The notes beneath the pieces were generated by a model. The model searched no databases. It was not told the origin of the DNA and saw only the letters and a list, made by a program, of their open reading frames with translations. A program made the translations under genes and the position numbers. A stretch of DNA of 64,000 nucleotides, from positions 1 to 64,000 of the forward strand of contig JAFULQ010000010.1 in NCBI GenBank assembly GCA_017473265.1, read 5' to 3'. Below, one piece after another: positions 54,373-63,722 of this stretch. Every line of letters starts with the position of its first letter. Within the stretch, counting starts at the first letter, position 1. The DNA comes from Erysipelotrichaceae bacterium (lineage in GTDB: Bacteria > Bacillota_I > Bacilli_A > Erysipelotrichales > Erysipelotrichaceae).

Positions 54373-55942
54373 TTAAAAACTCAGCAAGTGGAGCACCAAA
54401 GTAAATGATAATTGCCATTACAATGACATATCCGAAAGCATATTTAAAGATTTTACCCAAGATTTCTCCATCTTTACCACTTAATGCACAAGCAGCGCAT
54501 CCAATTGCAATACTTTGAGGAGCTAACATTTTACCAGCACTAGTACCTAATGAATTGGCCGCAACTAACCAATATTCATTTGCGCCAATCGCTCTAGCCG
54601 CTTCTAATTGTACATTACCAAATAATACTTCACTACTTGTACCACTACCAGTAACAAATGTACCTAATGCTCCAATTAATGGTGCACAAAGAGGGTACAA
54701 TGAACCAAGTATCGTTACACAGAATTCAGAAATACAACTAATCATACCTGCATAACCCATAATCTTTGCACAAGCTAATACAGATAACATCGTCATAATT
54801 GTCTTAGACATTTGTGAAACAGTATCTTTTAATACAGTTAATGTTTCTTTTAAAGGGCATTTTTGGATAAAACTTCCAATAAATCCTGATAATAAAATTA
54901 GTACACCAGGTGTATTGATCCATGTGAATGTATATGGAGAAGCACCTTCACCTTGATATATCATTACACTACTTTTAATAGCACTTAATGGTTCATTGAT
55001 AAATGGTACCATTTTACTAGTAAGTAATAACAATACAAAGATTAAAATAAAAGGTGACCAAGCAACTAATGCACTAGAAACGGTAATTGGTTTACGCATT
55101 TTATAATCACTACTAGCCATTTCCATAACATATTCTTTAGGAGTTTCATGTTTTTTACTAAAGAAATATGCATAAGCAAATGTACAAATTAATGAACAAA
55201 CACTCGCGATAACTACTGGTAATTCAACACCAACAAATTTAGCAGCAACAATTTCTGGTAATACAAAACTTAAAGAAGATACTGTGATAATTGGAAGAAT
55301 ACCTTTTAAACCTTTAAATCCGCCACTTATCATCATAACCATTAAAAATGGAGTAATAAATAGTAGGGGAGCTGTTTGAATAGTTTGTACAAACGCTAAT
55401 GTACCAGCTTCTAAACCAGTTACTGCAGCTAAAGTAGCTGTAGGGATACCAATAGAACCAAACATTGTAGGACATCCATTTGCTAATAAACAAACTAAAA
55501 TTGATAAAATAGGATCAAATCCAAAGGCATATAACATACTAGCAGGAATCGCAATCGCAACACCAAATCCAGCCATACCTTCTAAAAAGCCACTAAAACA
55601 CCATCCAATTAATAATACTAAGATACGTTTATCATTACTTACAGATGTAATCATACGTTTAATGATATCCATAGCACCTGTATGAAGCGTTAAATTATAG
55701 GTAAATACAGCAGCAATAATAACGATAACAATAGGCCATATAGCCATCGCAAAGCCTTCAAAAGCTGCAGTTATCATCCAAAAAGCTGGCATTTTCCAAA
55801 TAAATAAAGCTTCAAGCATACAAATAACTAAAGCACCAAAACTAGCAATATACGCTTGCCATTTTAAGAAACAAAGGGCAATTACTAACCAAATAATAGG
55901 TAATAATGCCAATATAAACATAACAAATAAGTTATCGAACAT
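54368..55942 (-). CDS. L-lactate permease (LctP family)
   Basis: A 524-residue transporter with about 12-13 membrane helices. Family signatures GFLEGMAGFGVAIAIPA (about 130-146), TMFGSIGIPTATLAA and the C-terminal GTFVTGSGTSSEVLFGNVQ and NSLGTSAGKMLAPQSIAIG. Moves lactate or glycolate with protons. Start ATG 55942 has GGGGG a few nt upstream; ATG 55954 is also possible. No lactate dehydrogenase is next to it. Confidence 0.9.
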   Translation of the reverse strand: MFDNLFVMFILALLPIIWLVIALCFLKWQAYIASFGALVICMLEALFIWKMPAFWMITAAFEGFAMAIWPIVIVIIAAVFTYNLTLHTGAMDIIKRMITSVSNDKRILVLLIGWCFSGFLEGMAGFGVAIAIPASMLYAFGFDPILSILVCLLANGCPTMFGSIGIPTATLAAVTGLEAGTLAFVQTIQTAPLLFITPFLMVMMISGGFKGLKGILPIITVSSLSFVLPEIVAAKFVGVELPVVIASVCSLICTFAYAYFFSKKHETPKEYVMEMASSDYKMRKPITVSSALVAWSPFILIFVLLLLTSKMVPFINEPLSAIKSSVMIYQGEGASPYTFTWINTPGVLILLSGFIGSFIQKCPLKETLTVLKDTVSQMSKTIMTMLSVLACAKIMGYAGMISCISEFCVTILGSLYPLCAPLIGALGTFVTGSGTSSEVLFGNVQLEAARAIGANEYWLVAANSLGTSAGKMLAPQSIAIGCAACALSGKDGEILGKIFKYAFGYVIVMAIIIYFGAPLAEFLI

Positions 55943-56020
55943 AAAAACCCCCATTAAAATAATATAATACATAGTTATTTTATACTTTTATTAAGTCTAT
56001 GTCTAGAAAAGGATAAAAAA

Positions 56021-56040
56021 ATAGGGGAGGGGTCCCCTAT
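56021..56040 (-). terminator. Terminator of the 181-aa hypothetical gene
   Basis: ATAGGGGA-GGGG-TCCCCTAT, 8-bp arms, followed on the minus strand by TTTTTTT. Confidence 0.85.
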
Positions 56041-56582
56041 TCTGGATAGATGATAGATTCGGCACTATTTTTAAGTGAAAATATAAAGAATAATAGCGGA
56101 AATACCGATAATCCTAATAAAATATAAGATAATGAATGATCATTATATAATTCAGTAAATTGTTTAATAGATTCATCATAATCGATGATTTTAGTGTCAT
56201 TTATATACAATTCATATACATATAAAGAATCTGGATGATAATACGCTTTAATAACATCATTAGATGTTACATCATCAAACAATGCAATAAATTCTCTTCG
56301 AGAATAAGACACAAAATCTCTATCAATATATAGCATAGTGCTAATAGGTGAATCAATAAATAATGAATAATAGGATCTAGAATGATCGTATTTATAAGAT
56401 GAAAAATCCTGATTGTGAATAAAATTAGTAAAAATAGCTTCTTTAAATGTTAATTCATCTTTAGGTAGTATTTCAAAAGTATTATAATACATATCATGAT
56501 TATAAAAAGCATCACCACAAAGAGGACTAATTCCACCAATAAAGAGAGCTAGAAATAGAAATAAAGAAAAAATCTTATCCAT
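56037..56582 (-). CDS. Hypothetical membrane-associated protein
   Basis: A 181-residue protein I do not recognise. An N-terminal signal-like helix (about 4-20), a ~130-residue Tyr/Asp/Ser-rich part likely outside the membrane, and a C-terminal helix (about 153-170). Between the lactate permease and deoB, with its own terminator. It has no visible catalytic motif. Confidence 0.6.
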   Translation of the reverse strand: MDKIFSLFLFLALFIGGISPLCGDAFYNHDMYYNTFEILPKDELTFKEAIFTNFIHNQDFSSYKYDHSRSYYSLFIDSPISTMLYIDRDFVSYSRREFIALFDDVTSNDVIKAYYHPDSLYVYELYINDTKIIDYDESIKQFTELYNDHSLSYILLGLSVFPLLFFIFSLKNSAESIIYPE

Positions 56583-56637
56583 ATTACTTTTAATTAATTA
56601 CTTCGCATAATGTATATTATGTAATATTTATCTAAAT

Positions 56638-57822
56638 CTATTTGATGTAATTTAACATAGATTCACCATATTCTGGCATATCTACATTAAAGTTATCTGC
56701 AATTGTAGCCCCTACATTCGCAAATGTTTGTGATAATGGTAATAATCCACATCCATCAAAGCTCTTACTATAATATAAAATTGGAACCATTTCTCTTGTA
56801 TGGTCTGTACCAGTATGTGTTGGATCATTTCCATGGTCTGCAGTAATGATTAATAAATCATCATCTTTCATTTCTTGCATTAATTCGCCTAATTTCACAT
56901 CAAAGTTTTCCAATTCTTGAGCATACCCTTTTGGATCTCTTCTATGACCCCATAATGCATCAAAATCAACTAAGTTAGTAAATACTAAGCCATGGAAGTC
57001 TGTTTTTGCTAAATCGATAGTTTGTTCCATGCCATGAACGGAACTTTTACTCTTATGAGCATCTGTAATACCTTGTCCATTGAAGATATCATAGATTTTA
57101 CCAACAGAAATTACATCATAATTATTTTCTTTTAATGTATCTAATACTGTTTTACCATATGGACTTAATGCATAGTCATGACGATTGCTTGTACGTTTGA
57201 AATCCTCTTTACATGTTCCTACATATGGTCTAGCAATAATACGTCCAACACGCCATTCTTCTTTCATTGTAATTTCTCTAGCAATTTCACAACAACGATA
57301 TAATTCATCTAAACCAAACGTTTCTTCATGACCACAAATTTGTAATACAGAGTCAGCTGATGTATAAACAATCATGTCCCCTGTTTTCATTTCGTGTTCG
57401 CCCCACTCTTTGATGATTTCAGTACCGCTTGCGGATTTATTACCTACAATTTTACGACCACAACGAGCTGATAATTCATCTAATAATTCTTGTGGGAATC
57501 CTGTTTCTGTGAATGTTTTAAATGGAGTCGAAACTTTTAGACCCATCATTTCCCAGTGTCCTGTTAAAGTATCTTTACCACTACTAATTTCTAAACTTTT
57601 ACTATAATACCCTTTTGGACTTTGAATTGGTTCTACACCTTTAATTGCATGTAAATTACCATATCCAATAGCTTGTAAATTTGGTAAATGTAAACCATCA
57701 ACTGCTAAAGCTGTATGTCCAATTGTATCAGTATTAACATCTCCATATTGATCCGCATCAATCATAGACCCGCATCCTACAGAGTCCATTACAACTACAA
57801 ATACTCTTTTAAATCTTTCCAT
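56638..57822 (-). CDS. deoB: Phosphopentomutase
   Basis: A 394-residue alkaline-phosphatase-fold enzyme converting ribose- or deoxyribose-1-phosphate to the 5-phosphate in nucleoside salvage. [19 protein letters not shown] start (metal Asp), [30 protein letters not shown]. Four nt after xerD; the xerD-deoB order is as in Bacillus. Confidence 0.95.
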   Translation of the reverse strand: MERFKRVFVVVMDSVGCGSMIDADQYGDVNTDTIGHTALAVDGLHLPNLQAIGYGNLHAIKGVEPIQSPKGYYSKSLEISSGKDTLTGHWEMMGLKVSTPFKTFTETGFPQELLDELSARCGRKIVGNKSASGTEIIKEWGEHEMKTGDMIVYTSADSVLQICGHEETFGLDELYRCCEIAREITMKEEWRVGRIIARPYVGTCKEDFKRTSNRHDYALSPYGKTVLDTLKENNYDVISVGKIYDIFNGQGITDAHKSKSSVHGMEQTIDLAKTDFHGLVFTNLVDFDALWGHRRDPKGYAQELENFDVKLGELMQEMKDDDLLIITADHGNDPTHTGTDHTREMVPILYYSKSFDGCGLLPLSQTFANVGATIADNFNVDMPEYGESMLNYIK

Positions 57823-57825
57823 AAT

Positions 57826-58728
57826 TTATTTCCTTTCTTTTTTTGCACGAGGATGAAATTGATCATAAGCCTCATGTAATCTTTTTTGTTCTATATGTGT
57901 ATATATCTGTGTAGTTGATATATCACTATGACCTAATAATTCTTGTACAGCACGCAAATCTGCACCACCATCTAATAATTGTGTCGCAAATGAATGACGT
58001 AATGTATGATTGGATACATGTTTACGAATATTTGCTTTTTCGGTTTGTTTTTGTATCATTGTCCAAACATATTGACGAGTAATTCGTTGACCATTTGGTT
58101 TAATAAATACATAAGGAGTTTGTGTTTTAATGTAAAGTGGTCGTACTTTTTGAAGATATTCCATTAACCATTTCTTGCTAATATTTCCAAAAGGAACTAC
58201 CCTTTCTTTATCTCCTTTTCCAATAACTTGGACAATTTGCTGATCTGTATGCACTTGATATAATTTTAAATCAATAACTTCTTGAATTCGTAAACCACAA
58301 GCATACATAAGTTCTAATAGACTTCGATGAAATATATCTACTAATGTATCATCAAATGAATCTAATAACTGATTCATTTCTTCAGTATTTAAATATACAG
58401 GTAAATGATCTTTATTTACTTTAATATGTACATTTAAAGTAGGATCTTTCTCGAAATCATATTGTATCATTAGATATCGATGCATTCCTCTAATTGCAGA
58501 TAAAGATCTAGCTACAGCTGTCTTCTTTTTTGATTCTAAGCAATAATCTAAATATTCATATATTTCTTTACTTGTAATTTGTTCGATTTCATTAATATTT
58601 TGTACTGTACTCATATAATTAAAATACTGTTCTAAATCATTTTGATAACTTTGAATCGTTTGTTTTGATTTAGGATCTTGTAAAGTTATATATAAGATAT
58701 ATTCATGCATTGCTTCAGAAAATTTCAA
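57826..58728 (-). CDS. xerD: Tyrosine recombinase XerD
   Basis: A 300-residue recombinase, partner of XerC. CGLRIQEVIDL, NHTLRHSFATQLL, LGHSDISTTQIYTHI supply Arg, His-x-x-Arg, His and Tyr. Conserved position next to deoB. Start probably TTG 58728 (AGGTGA 5 nt upstream) or ATG 58710; the GTG at 58737 overlaps that site. Confidence 0.92.
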   Translation of the reverse strand: MKFSEAMHEYILYITLQDPKSKQTIQSYQNDLEQYFNYMSTVQNINEIEQITSKEIYEYLDYCLESKKKTAVARSLSAIRGMHRYLMIQYDFEKDPTLNVHIKVNKDHLPVYLNTEEMNQLLDSFDDTLVDIFHRSLLELMYACGLRIQEVIDLKLYQVHTDQQIVQVIGKGDKERVVPFGNISKKWLMEYLQKVRPLYIKTQTPYVFIKPNGQRITRQYVWTMIQKQTEKANIRKHVSNHTLRHSFATQLLDGGADLRAVQELLGHSDISTTQIYTHIEQKRLHEAYDQFHPRAKKERK

Positions 58729-58786
58729 GAGAATCACCTGTATTTATTATAGTACAATTATAGATAAAATGGAATGAAATGCATAG

Positions 58787-59398
58787 TTATGCATATTTAG
58801 TAAATACTTGAATTAAATAATCAACTAAGGTTACTTTTAGATAACAAGAAATATAGATGAATACAGAGGCAATCAATAGATCATTCATACAATAACTAAA
58901 TAATTTCTTAAATCGAATAGTATTATTAGGCTTCATAACAGCTTTTATTAATGTATATGATACTTCATACGCAACGATTGCTATCACATAATAAGCAACT
59001 AAATCTAAAAGAATTTGAGGAATAATCGTTAATATAATACCTAATATCCCTTTCCATTCGTATGTTAAGACTAATAGTGTACTGGATAATCCTATTTGGA
59101 CTCCTTTGGTAAACATGAAGAAAGAAATAAATGGGATTCCTAGTAATGAAAATCCCATTAAAAATATAGCTATTATGGTAATCATGTTCATTGTAAATTG
59201 TATTTTAAAGTATTCTTGTTTATCACTCATTGGTTCAAATAAATAGGATATATATTCATTCATTTCACTGGTTTCTAATTGTTCAACTAATACCATTCCT
59301 GTGATAAAACCACCTAGCAATAATATTGAGAAAAAAATATATGCATTTTTATGGTGTATAAGATGCATTTTTACTTTCTTAAGCATGATTTCATCCAT
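58787..59398 (-). CDS. spoIIM: Stage II sporulation protein M
   Basis: A 203-residue membrane protein with about five helices. The [16 protein letters not shown] start and [34 protein letters not shown] core match SpoIIM, which with SpoIID and SpoIIP remodels peptidoglycan in engulfment. Overlaps the end of spo0A by 8 nt, so translation may be coupled; xerD follows. Confidence 0.88.
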   Translation of the reverse strand: MDEIMLKKVKMHLIHHKNAYIFFSILLLGGFITGMVLVEQLETSEMNEYISYLFEPMSDKQEYFKIQFTMNMITIIAIFLMGFSLLGIPFISFFMFTKGVQIGLSSTLLVLTYEWKGILGIILTIIPQILLDLVAYYVIAIVAYEVSYTLIKAVMKPNNTIRFKKLFSYCMNDLLIASVFIYISCYLKVTLVDYLIQVFTKYA

Positions 59399-60197
59399 TT
59401 TTAATTGAGCGCTGAGACATCTTTAATTTGTGTTCTAGGCGTAATTTATCGCTGATCATTGCAATAAACTCCGAATTCGTAGGTTTAGCTTTCGTTGCAC
59501 TAATTGTATAACTAAAAATTTCATCTATCGCATCCACATTTCCACGATTCCACGCCACCTCAATCGCATGTCGAATTGCCCTTTCCACTCTAGACGCTGT
59601 TGTCATATATCGTTTCGCAATCTCAGGATATAACACTTTCGTAATTTGTCCTAAATAATCCGCATCTAAAAACGTTTCTAATATTGCTGTACGTAAATAT
59701 AAATACCCTTTTATATGTGCGGGAATACCAATTTCATGTAAGATAGCTGTAATTTCTCTTTCTAATTGTATACGATACAAACGTTCTTTTTCATCATTAG
59801 TTAAGTTAATTGTTACATTACTATCAAGTTTATTTTTATTCGGTATTTGAAATAAAGTATTCACTTTACTTAATAAAATAGACTCATCAAACGGCTTTAA
59901 CAATATATAATCAATATTAAAAGCAGATAATTGTTGAAACATATTCTCTTGAATAATTGGAGTCGTACATATAATTTTCGAAATCGAAATGTTGTTATTT
60001 GTAATATACTTCAATACTTCTATACCATCTTTAATCGGAATAAATAAATCAAGCACTAAAACGTCAATCTTGTAATACTTAATTTTCTCAATCGCTTTAT
60101 CTCCATCTTCTGCAAACAAAATATCATATGTATTTTGTAACTCATTCCCCTTTTTTAGTTGTTGATGGTATTCAAGAGTATCATCCACAAACAACAT
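59391..60197 (-). CDS. spo0A: Sporulation master regulator Spo0A, damaged or unusual start
   Basis: 268 residues from ATG 60197. Receiver with Asp5-Asp6, phospho-Asp50 (VLDLF), Thr79 and Lys101; DNA-binding domain with [38 protein letters not shown] and [10 protein letters not shown]. The first beta strand is cut short. A good RBS (AAAGGAG, 60226-60220) fits ATG 60211, which is in another frame. One extra base in ATGAAGCG would give [11 protein letters not shown] in frame, so a 1-nt deletion is likely. Confidence 0.85.
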   Translation of the reverse strand: MLFVDDTLEYHQQLKKGNELQNTYDILFAEDGDKAIEKIKYYKIDVLVLDLFIPIKDGIEVLKYITNNNISISKIICTTPIIQENMFQQLSAFNIDYILLKPFDESILLSKVNTLFQIPNKNKLDSNVTINLTNDEKERLYRIQLEREITAILHEIGIPAHIKGYLYLRTAILETFLDADYLGQITKVLYPEIAKRYMTTASRVERAIRHAIEVAWNRGNVDAIDEIFSYTISATKAKPTNSEFIAMISDKLRLEHKLKMSQRSIKNG

Positions 60198-60269
60198 AAT
60201 TTTCGCTTCATAATCATATCTCCTTTATATAGGTAAGTATAAAGAAGCTAATTTAAAAAGTATCATGAA

Positions 60270-60279
60270 TTTTGTCGAA
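60270..60279 (+). promoter_or_regulatory. Spo0A box upstream of spo0A
   Basis: TTTTGTCGAA contains the core 0A box TGTCGAA, about 45-50 nt upstream of the spo0A ribosome site. It could mediate autoregulation or act on the neighbouring genes. A seven-base match alone is weak. Confidence 0.4.
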
Positions 60280-60290
60280 TGTATTTATTA

Positions 60291-60328
60291 ATTAAAAAAG
60301 AATCAAATGTATTTTACTCATTCGATTC
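60291..60328 (-). terminator. Terminator of the DUF4298 gene
   Basis: GAATCAAATG (60300-60309) and CATTCGATTC (60319-60328), one mismatch, followed on the minus strand by TTTTTT. The DUF4298 stop codon lies in its loop. Confidence 0.7.
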
Positions 60329-60619
60329 TCTAGTTTTAATAATCATTTTCATTTTATCTACTAATTCATTATGTAAATCTAATAGATTGTATATTCCATC
60401 TTCTGATAAAACTCCCCTTTTAAGATCATTAGGAAGTATACCATTTTCATCCGCAATAAAATCTTTCTTCCATTCATCACTTTCATAATATTGGACTAAT
60501 TCCATTAATTTAGGTAACATTTGTTCATATTCATCCAATAATGTTTCAAAATTATGTAATAATTTGGTTGCTTGGTCTAATATTTCTTCCATATATTGAA
60601 TTCTTTCAATTTGATTCAT
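60314..60619 (-). CDS. DUF4298 domain protein
   Basis: A 101-residue helical, acidic cytoplasmic protein. The YYESDEWKKDFIADENGILPNDLKRGVLSEDGIYNLL segment is the DUF4298 core. Function unknown. It is the last gene of a probable ygjV-yjiH-DUF4298 unit and precedes spo0A. Confidence 0.8.
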   Translation of the reverse strand: MNQIERIQYMEEILDQATKLLHNFETLLDEYEQMLPKLMELVQYYESDEWKKDFIADENGILPNDLKRGVLSEDGIYNLLDLHNELVDKMKMIIKTRESNE

Positions 60620-60630
60620 AATTTTATCTC

Positions 60631-61968
60631 CTAGAAAATAATATGTGCAAATAAAGCAATTACAGGTAAAGTAACAATCGTTCTTTCAAGGAAAATAATA
60701 AATAAATTCACTAAAGAAACAGGTATTTTACTCCCCATAATAATACTACCAATTTCAGACATATAAATTAATTGTGTAACACTAGTTGCAGCAATTACAA
60801 AACGAGTAATATCACTTTCAATTGTACTAGCAATTACACTCGGTAAAAACATATCCGCAAAACCAACAATTACTGTCTGAGAAGCTAATGCAGCTTCGGG
60901 AATTTGCAATAGTTCATATAATGGAATAAATGGTAGACCTAAAATTGTAAATATCGGTGTATATTCCGCAATAATTAAAGCAATTGTTCCCATTGCTAAA
61001 ATTACTGGTAAAGTACCTAACCACATATCTAAAACATTATAGATACCTTCTTTAATAAATTGCATTACACTTGGACTATGGTCTGCTTTATCAAGAGCCA
61101 TTTGTAAACCATATTCTACAGAAGTCATGTCTGATGGAATATCTTCAGAATGTGGAATGTCTTTAGCATATGTATCTGGCACTTTAGATAATGGTGGAAG
61201 TTTAGGAACAATAATTGCGGCTACAATACCAGATAGTGAAACAATTAAATAAAATGGGAAAAAATACTGCTCTAAATGAACTTCTGTTAATACCACCAAA
61301 CAAAATGTAATGCTTACAAAAGAGAATGTAGTTGCAATAACAGTTGCTTCACGCTTAGAATAGAATCCTTCCTCATATTGCTTACTGGTTAACAATACTC
61401 CAATAGAGCCATCACCCAACCAACTAGCAACACAGTCTAATGCCCCTCTTCCTGGTAAATTAAAGATTGGTCGCATTACTTTAATTAATAATGCACCAAA
61501 AAAATCTAATAAACCAAAATCCAATAATAAAGCCAACAAAAATCCAGCTAATAAAAATACACAAACTAAAATTGGTAATAAATCATGTAATACTACAAAA
61601 CCAGTAATATCAGATACAATGATTGCTGGACCAATATGAAAATACAACATATTAACAAAAATCATACCAACGATTCGTACATAAAACCAAAAACCACGTA
61701 TTTCAAATAATGTCTGTAAACGAGGATTCATAGTAATCCAAGTAATAGGATAAAAACGATGAATACATGTAACAGTGCCACTTATTGTAATAAGAAACCA
61801 AATAATCGTAGTTATACTATTACTCAATACATCAAGTAACGTATTCGCTAGTACTGCAATAGGAATAGTAAGCTGTCCTTGATATTGTAATGGTGTAACG
61901 AATAATAAGCATCCAATAATTGAAGGAATAAGAAATTTATAAAAACGTTTTTCTTTAAATAAATCCAT
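60631..61968 (-). CDS. YjiH-family membrane protein with nucleoside-recognition (Gate) domain
   Basis: A 445-residue protein with about ten membrane helices. Starts FLIPSIIGCLLFVTPLQYQGQLTIPIAVL, typical of YjiH, and carries Gate-domain stretches around 150-190 (GRGALDCVASWLGDGSIGVLLTSKQYEEG) and 320-445. Transport of a nucleoside-like solute is suggested by the domain but unproven. Confidence 0.82.
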   Translation of the reverse strand: MDLFKEKRFYKFLIPSIIGCLLFVTPLQYQGQLTIPIAVLANTLLDVLSNSITTIIWFLITISGTVTCIHRFYPITWITMNPRLQTLFEIRGFWFYVRIVGMIFVNMLYFHIGPAIIVSDITGFVVLHDLLPILVCVFLLAGFLLALLLDFGLLDFFGALLIKVMRPIFNLPGRGALDCVASWLGDGSIGVLLTSKQYEEGFYSKREATVIATTFSFVSITFCLVVLTEVHLEQYFFPFYLIVSLSGIVAAIIVPKLPPLSKVPDTYAKDIPHSEDIPSDMTSVEYGLQMALDKADHSPSVMQFIKEGIYNVLDMWLGTLPVILAMGTIALIIAEYTPIFTILGLPFIPLYELLQIPEAALASQTVIVGFADMFLPSVIASTIESDITRFVIAATSVTQLIYMSEIGSIIMGSKIPVSLVNLFIIFLERTIVTLPVIALFAHIIF

Positions 61969-61977
61969 ACATCCTCC

Positions 61978-62469
61978 CTATTTATTCTTTAATAAATTAA
62001 CTATGTATGAAATAATAACAATACTATTTGTTATCGTACCAACGATATTTAAAATAAAAATATTAAACAAAGTATACATAATTACAGTAATTAAGAACGA
62101 AATTTTAATTAAACGTTCATTATCTTTAATATAAAACACCGCAAGAGAATACTCTAAATTTGCTAAAATAGGCAACCAACCAATAAGTCCACGATTATTA
62201 AAAACAACACCTAATACAATTCCAGCAATAATTAATAACCAATCAATTGCTTTTGAACGATCTTCTTTTAAAGCAAAATAATTACGAATAATACTAATAA
62301 AATTTTGAACAGAAGCACTATAACCTTTTAGGAAAATAGAACTTAAACCATATATAAACTGACTAATGCTTTGCGTAAACAATAAATCTTTCTTATTTTC
62401 TCTAGTAGAACTATACGAATCACATAACATAGCCAATAGACTACAAAGATTTCCAAGAATATAAGCCAT
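61978..62469 (-). CDS. YgjV-family inner membrane protein
   Basis: A 163-residue protein with about five to six short helices (YILGNLCSLLAMLCDSYSSTRENKK; RNYFALKEDRSKAIDWLLIIAGI). Family function unknown. ATG 62469 has AAAGGAGG 7 nt upstream; the upstream ATG 62523 is rejected. Nine nt before yjiH-type gene, so cotranscribed. Confidence 0.82.
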   Translation of the reverse strand: MAYILGNLCSLLAMLCDSYSSTRENKKDLLFTQSISQFIYGLSSIFLKGYSASVQNFISIIRNYFALKEDRSKAIDWLLIIAGIVLGVVFNNRGLIGWLPILANLEYSLAVFYIKDNERLIKISFLITVIMYTLFNIFILNIVGTITNSIVIISYIVNLLKNK

Positions 62470-62566
62470 ATGTATTCCTCCTTTGCATAACCAATGGTAT
62501 TGTACCATAAAAAAAGATAGCACTGTCTATTTTCCTTATACATTAATCATTTTCGTATGAAGCATA

Positions 62567-62592
62567 AAAAAAGATAGGAAACCCTATCTTTG
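62567..62592 (-). terminator. Terminator of the padR-DUF2812 unit
   Basis: AAAGATAGG-AAA-CCTATCTTT-type hairpin with 9-bp arms, followed on the minus strand by TTTTTT. Confidence 0.82.
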
Positions 62593-63105
62593 ATTCTTCT
62601 TACGATAATAATGATAAGCACAATATGCAAATAACACTATATAAATAGCTAATACTCCACCAAACATCATACCTAAAAAGTATCGACCATTACTTAAATT
62701 AATAAAAAATTGTGGTAATAAACAAGCACTAAAAATGACTAAAACTGGTAATAAACGCCCTTTATATACTCTTTCTAACATTTCTAATCTAGATGTTTCA
62801 TCAGAGAAAATTCTTTCATCATCTACCATATCACTAACAGGTTTTCTGAAATAACTGAATTGTGCATATTCTTGAATATATTCCCAACCACAATCAACAA
62901 ACATTTGAATATATTCTTCTTTATTATTTGTGTCTTGATTATAGTCTAGTTGATAAATTACATCTTCTGGTTCACATTCTTGGAAATGATACATTCCAAT
63001 ACCTGTTACTTTAACAAATTCCCATCCATGTTGATGCTGACTACGTAAGTATTCTTCTTCCTTTTCATGATTGAAGATACTAAAGTATTTAAATTCTTTT
63101 TTCAT
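62584..63105 (-). CDS. DUF2812 membrane protein
   Basis: A 173-residue protein. The soluble N-terminal DUF2812 part (about 1-115) has FNHEKEEEYLRSQHQHGWEFV and CGWEYIQEYAQFSYFRKP; two membrane helices follow (about 119-137 and 141-163). DUF2812 proteins are typically encoded with a PadR regulator and act as a membrane partner or anti-regulator; exact role unknown. One base after padR. Confidence 0.85.
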   Translation of the reverse strand: MKKEFKYFSIFNHEKEEEYLRSQHQHGWEFVKVTGIGMYHFQECEPEDVIYQLDYNQDTNNKEEYIQMFVDCGWEYIQEYAQFSYFRKPVSDMVDDERIFSDETSRLEMLERVYKGRLLPVLVIFSACLLPQFFINLSNGRYFLGMMFGGVLAIYIVLFAYCAYHYYRKKNQR

Positions 63106-63106
63106 A

Positions 63107-63421
63107 TTAGATAACCTCCCTAGATGTTGTATATAACCTTTGAATACGTTTCAATTCTAATTGTAATACCTCATTACCTAAAGCTGTAATTTCATATATT
63201 TTACGTTTTTCAACTTCATTAACAAATCGTATCAGTCCATCTTTTTCCATTTTCGATAAACTTCCATACATTGTACCAGGTGCTAAATGAATCTCTCCAT
63301 TTGTTAGTTTTTCAACCAATTGTACAATACCATAACCATGATTCGGTTTTTGTAGACAAAATAAGATATAAAATCCCGTTTCTGTCATTGGTACATAAAC
63401 TTTTCTAGTATGTGCATCCAT
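63107..63421 (-). CDS. PadR-family transcriptional regulator
   Basis: A 104-residue winged-helix regulator: FYILFCLQKPNHGYGIVQLVEKLTNGEIHLAPGTMYGSLSKMEKDGLI is the PadR core. ATG 63421 follows AGGAGG; the longer ORF to 63547 reads through the operator and is rejected. Tandem palindromes just upstream suggest autoregulation together with DUF2812. Confidence 0.9.
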   Translation of the reverse strand: MDAHTRKVYVPMTETGFYILFCLQKPNHGYGIVQLVEKLTNGEIHLAPGTMYGSLSKMEKDGLIRFVNEVEKRKIYEITALGNEVLQLELKRIQRLYTTSREVI

Positions 63422-63447
63422 AATTGACCTCCTATATATTAGTACGA

Positions 63448-63496
63448 TGTATCGCACTTCGATATAACTGTATATACTATATCGCACTACGATATA
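63448..63496 (-). promoter_or_regulatory. Tandem palindromic operators of the padR unit
   Basis: Two copies of a palindrome, TGTATCG-CACTT-CGATATA (63448-63466) and TATATCG-CACTA-CGATATA (63478-63496), are centred 30 bp apart, about three helical turns. They lie upstream of the padR ribosome site. Sites of this type bind PadR dimers. A looser copy may exist at 63512-63529. Confidence 0.65.
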
Positions 63497-63538
63497 ATTG
63501 TCAATAACATTATACTCGATTATGATATTTATAAAGAA

Positions 63539-63685
63539 ATGGCACAAAATAATGAAATTATTGTGAGTTTAGAATATAAAAACAATTATTCTGTTGTCAT
63601 AGGTTTACCATATAAAATAGGATTGTTTAAGAAAATTGCGTTTGGAGATATTTTCGCTTTAGAAGGAAAGCATGATATTTTTTAG
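63539..63685 (+). CDS. Doubtful 48-residue ORF or gene remnant
   Basis: Reads MAQNNEIIVSLEYKNNYSVV, then IGLPYKIGLFKKIAFG, then DIFALEGKHDIF. Composition looks protein-like and a hairpin follows, but no ribosome site is visible and the frame is open upstream across the padR operator. It may be the tail of a lost gene. This ~300-bp gap otherwise holds only the padR operators. Confidence 0.3.
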   Translation: MAQNNEIIVSLEYKNNYSVVIGLPYKIGLFKKIAFGDIFALEGKHDIF

Positions 63686-63691
63686 ATAAAA

Positions 63692-63717
63692 ACCTCTTAG
63701 AATTCAATCTAAGAGGT
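63692..63717. terminator. Terminator beside the methyltransferase gene
   Basis: ACCTCTTAGA (63692-63701) and TCTAAGAGGT (63708-63717) with a T-rich tail on the minus strand (A-run 63687-63691). Confidence 0.8.
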
Positions 63718-63722
63718 CTTCT

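Noticed and set aside
63422-63547. Longer PadR start at 63547
   Set aside because: It would translate the tandem operators; the strong AGGAGG site fits ATG 63421.
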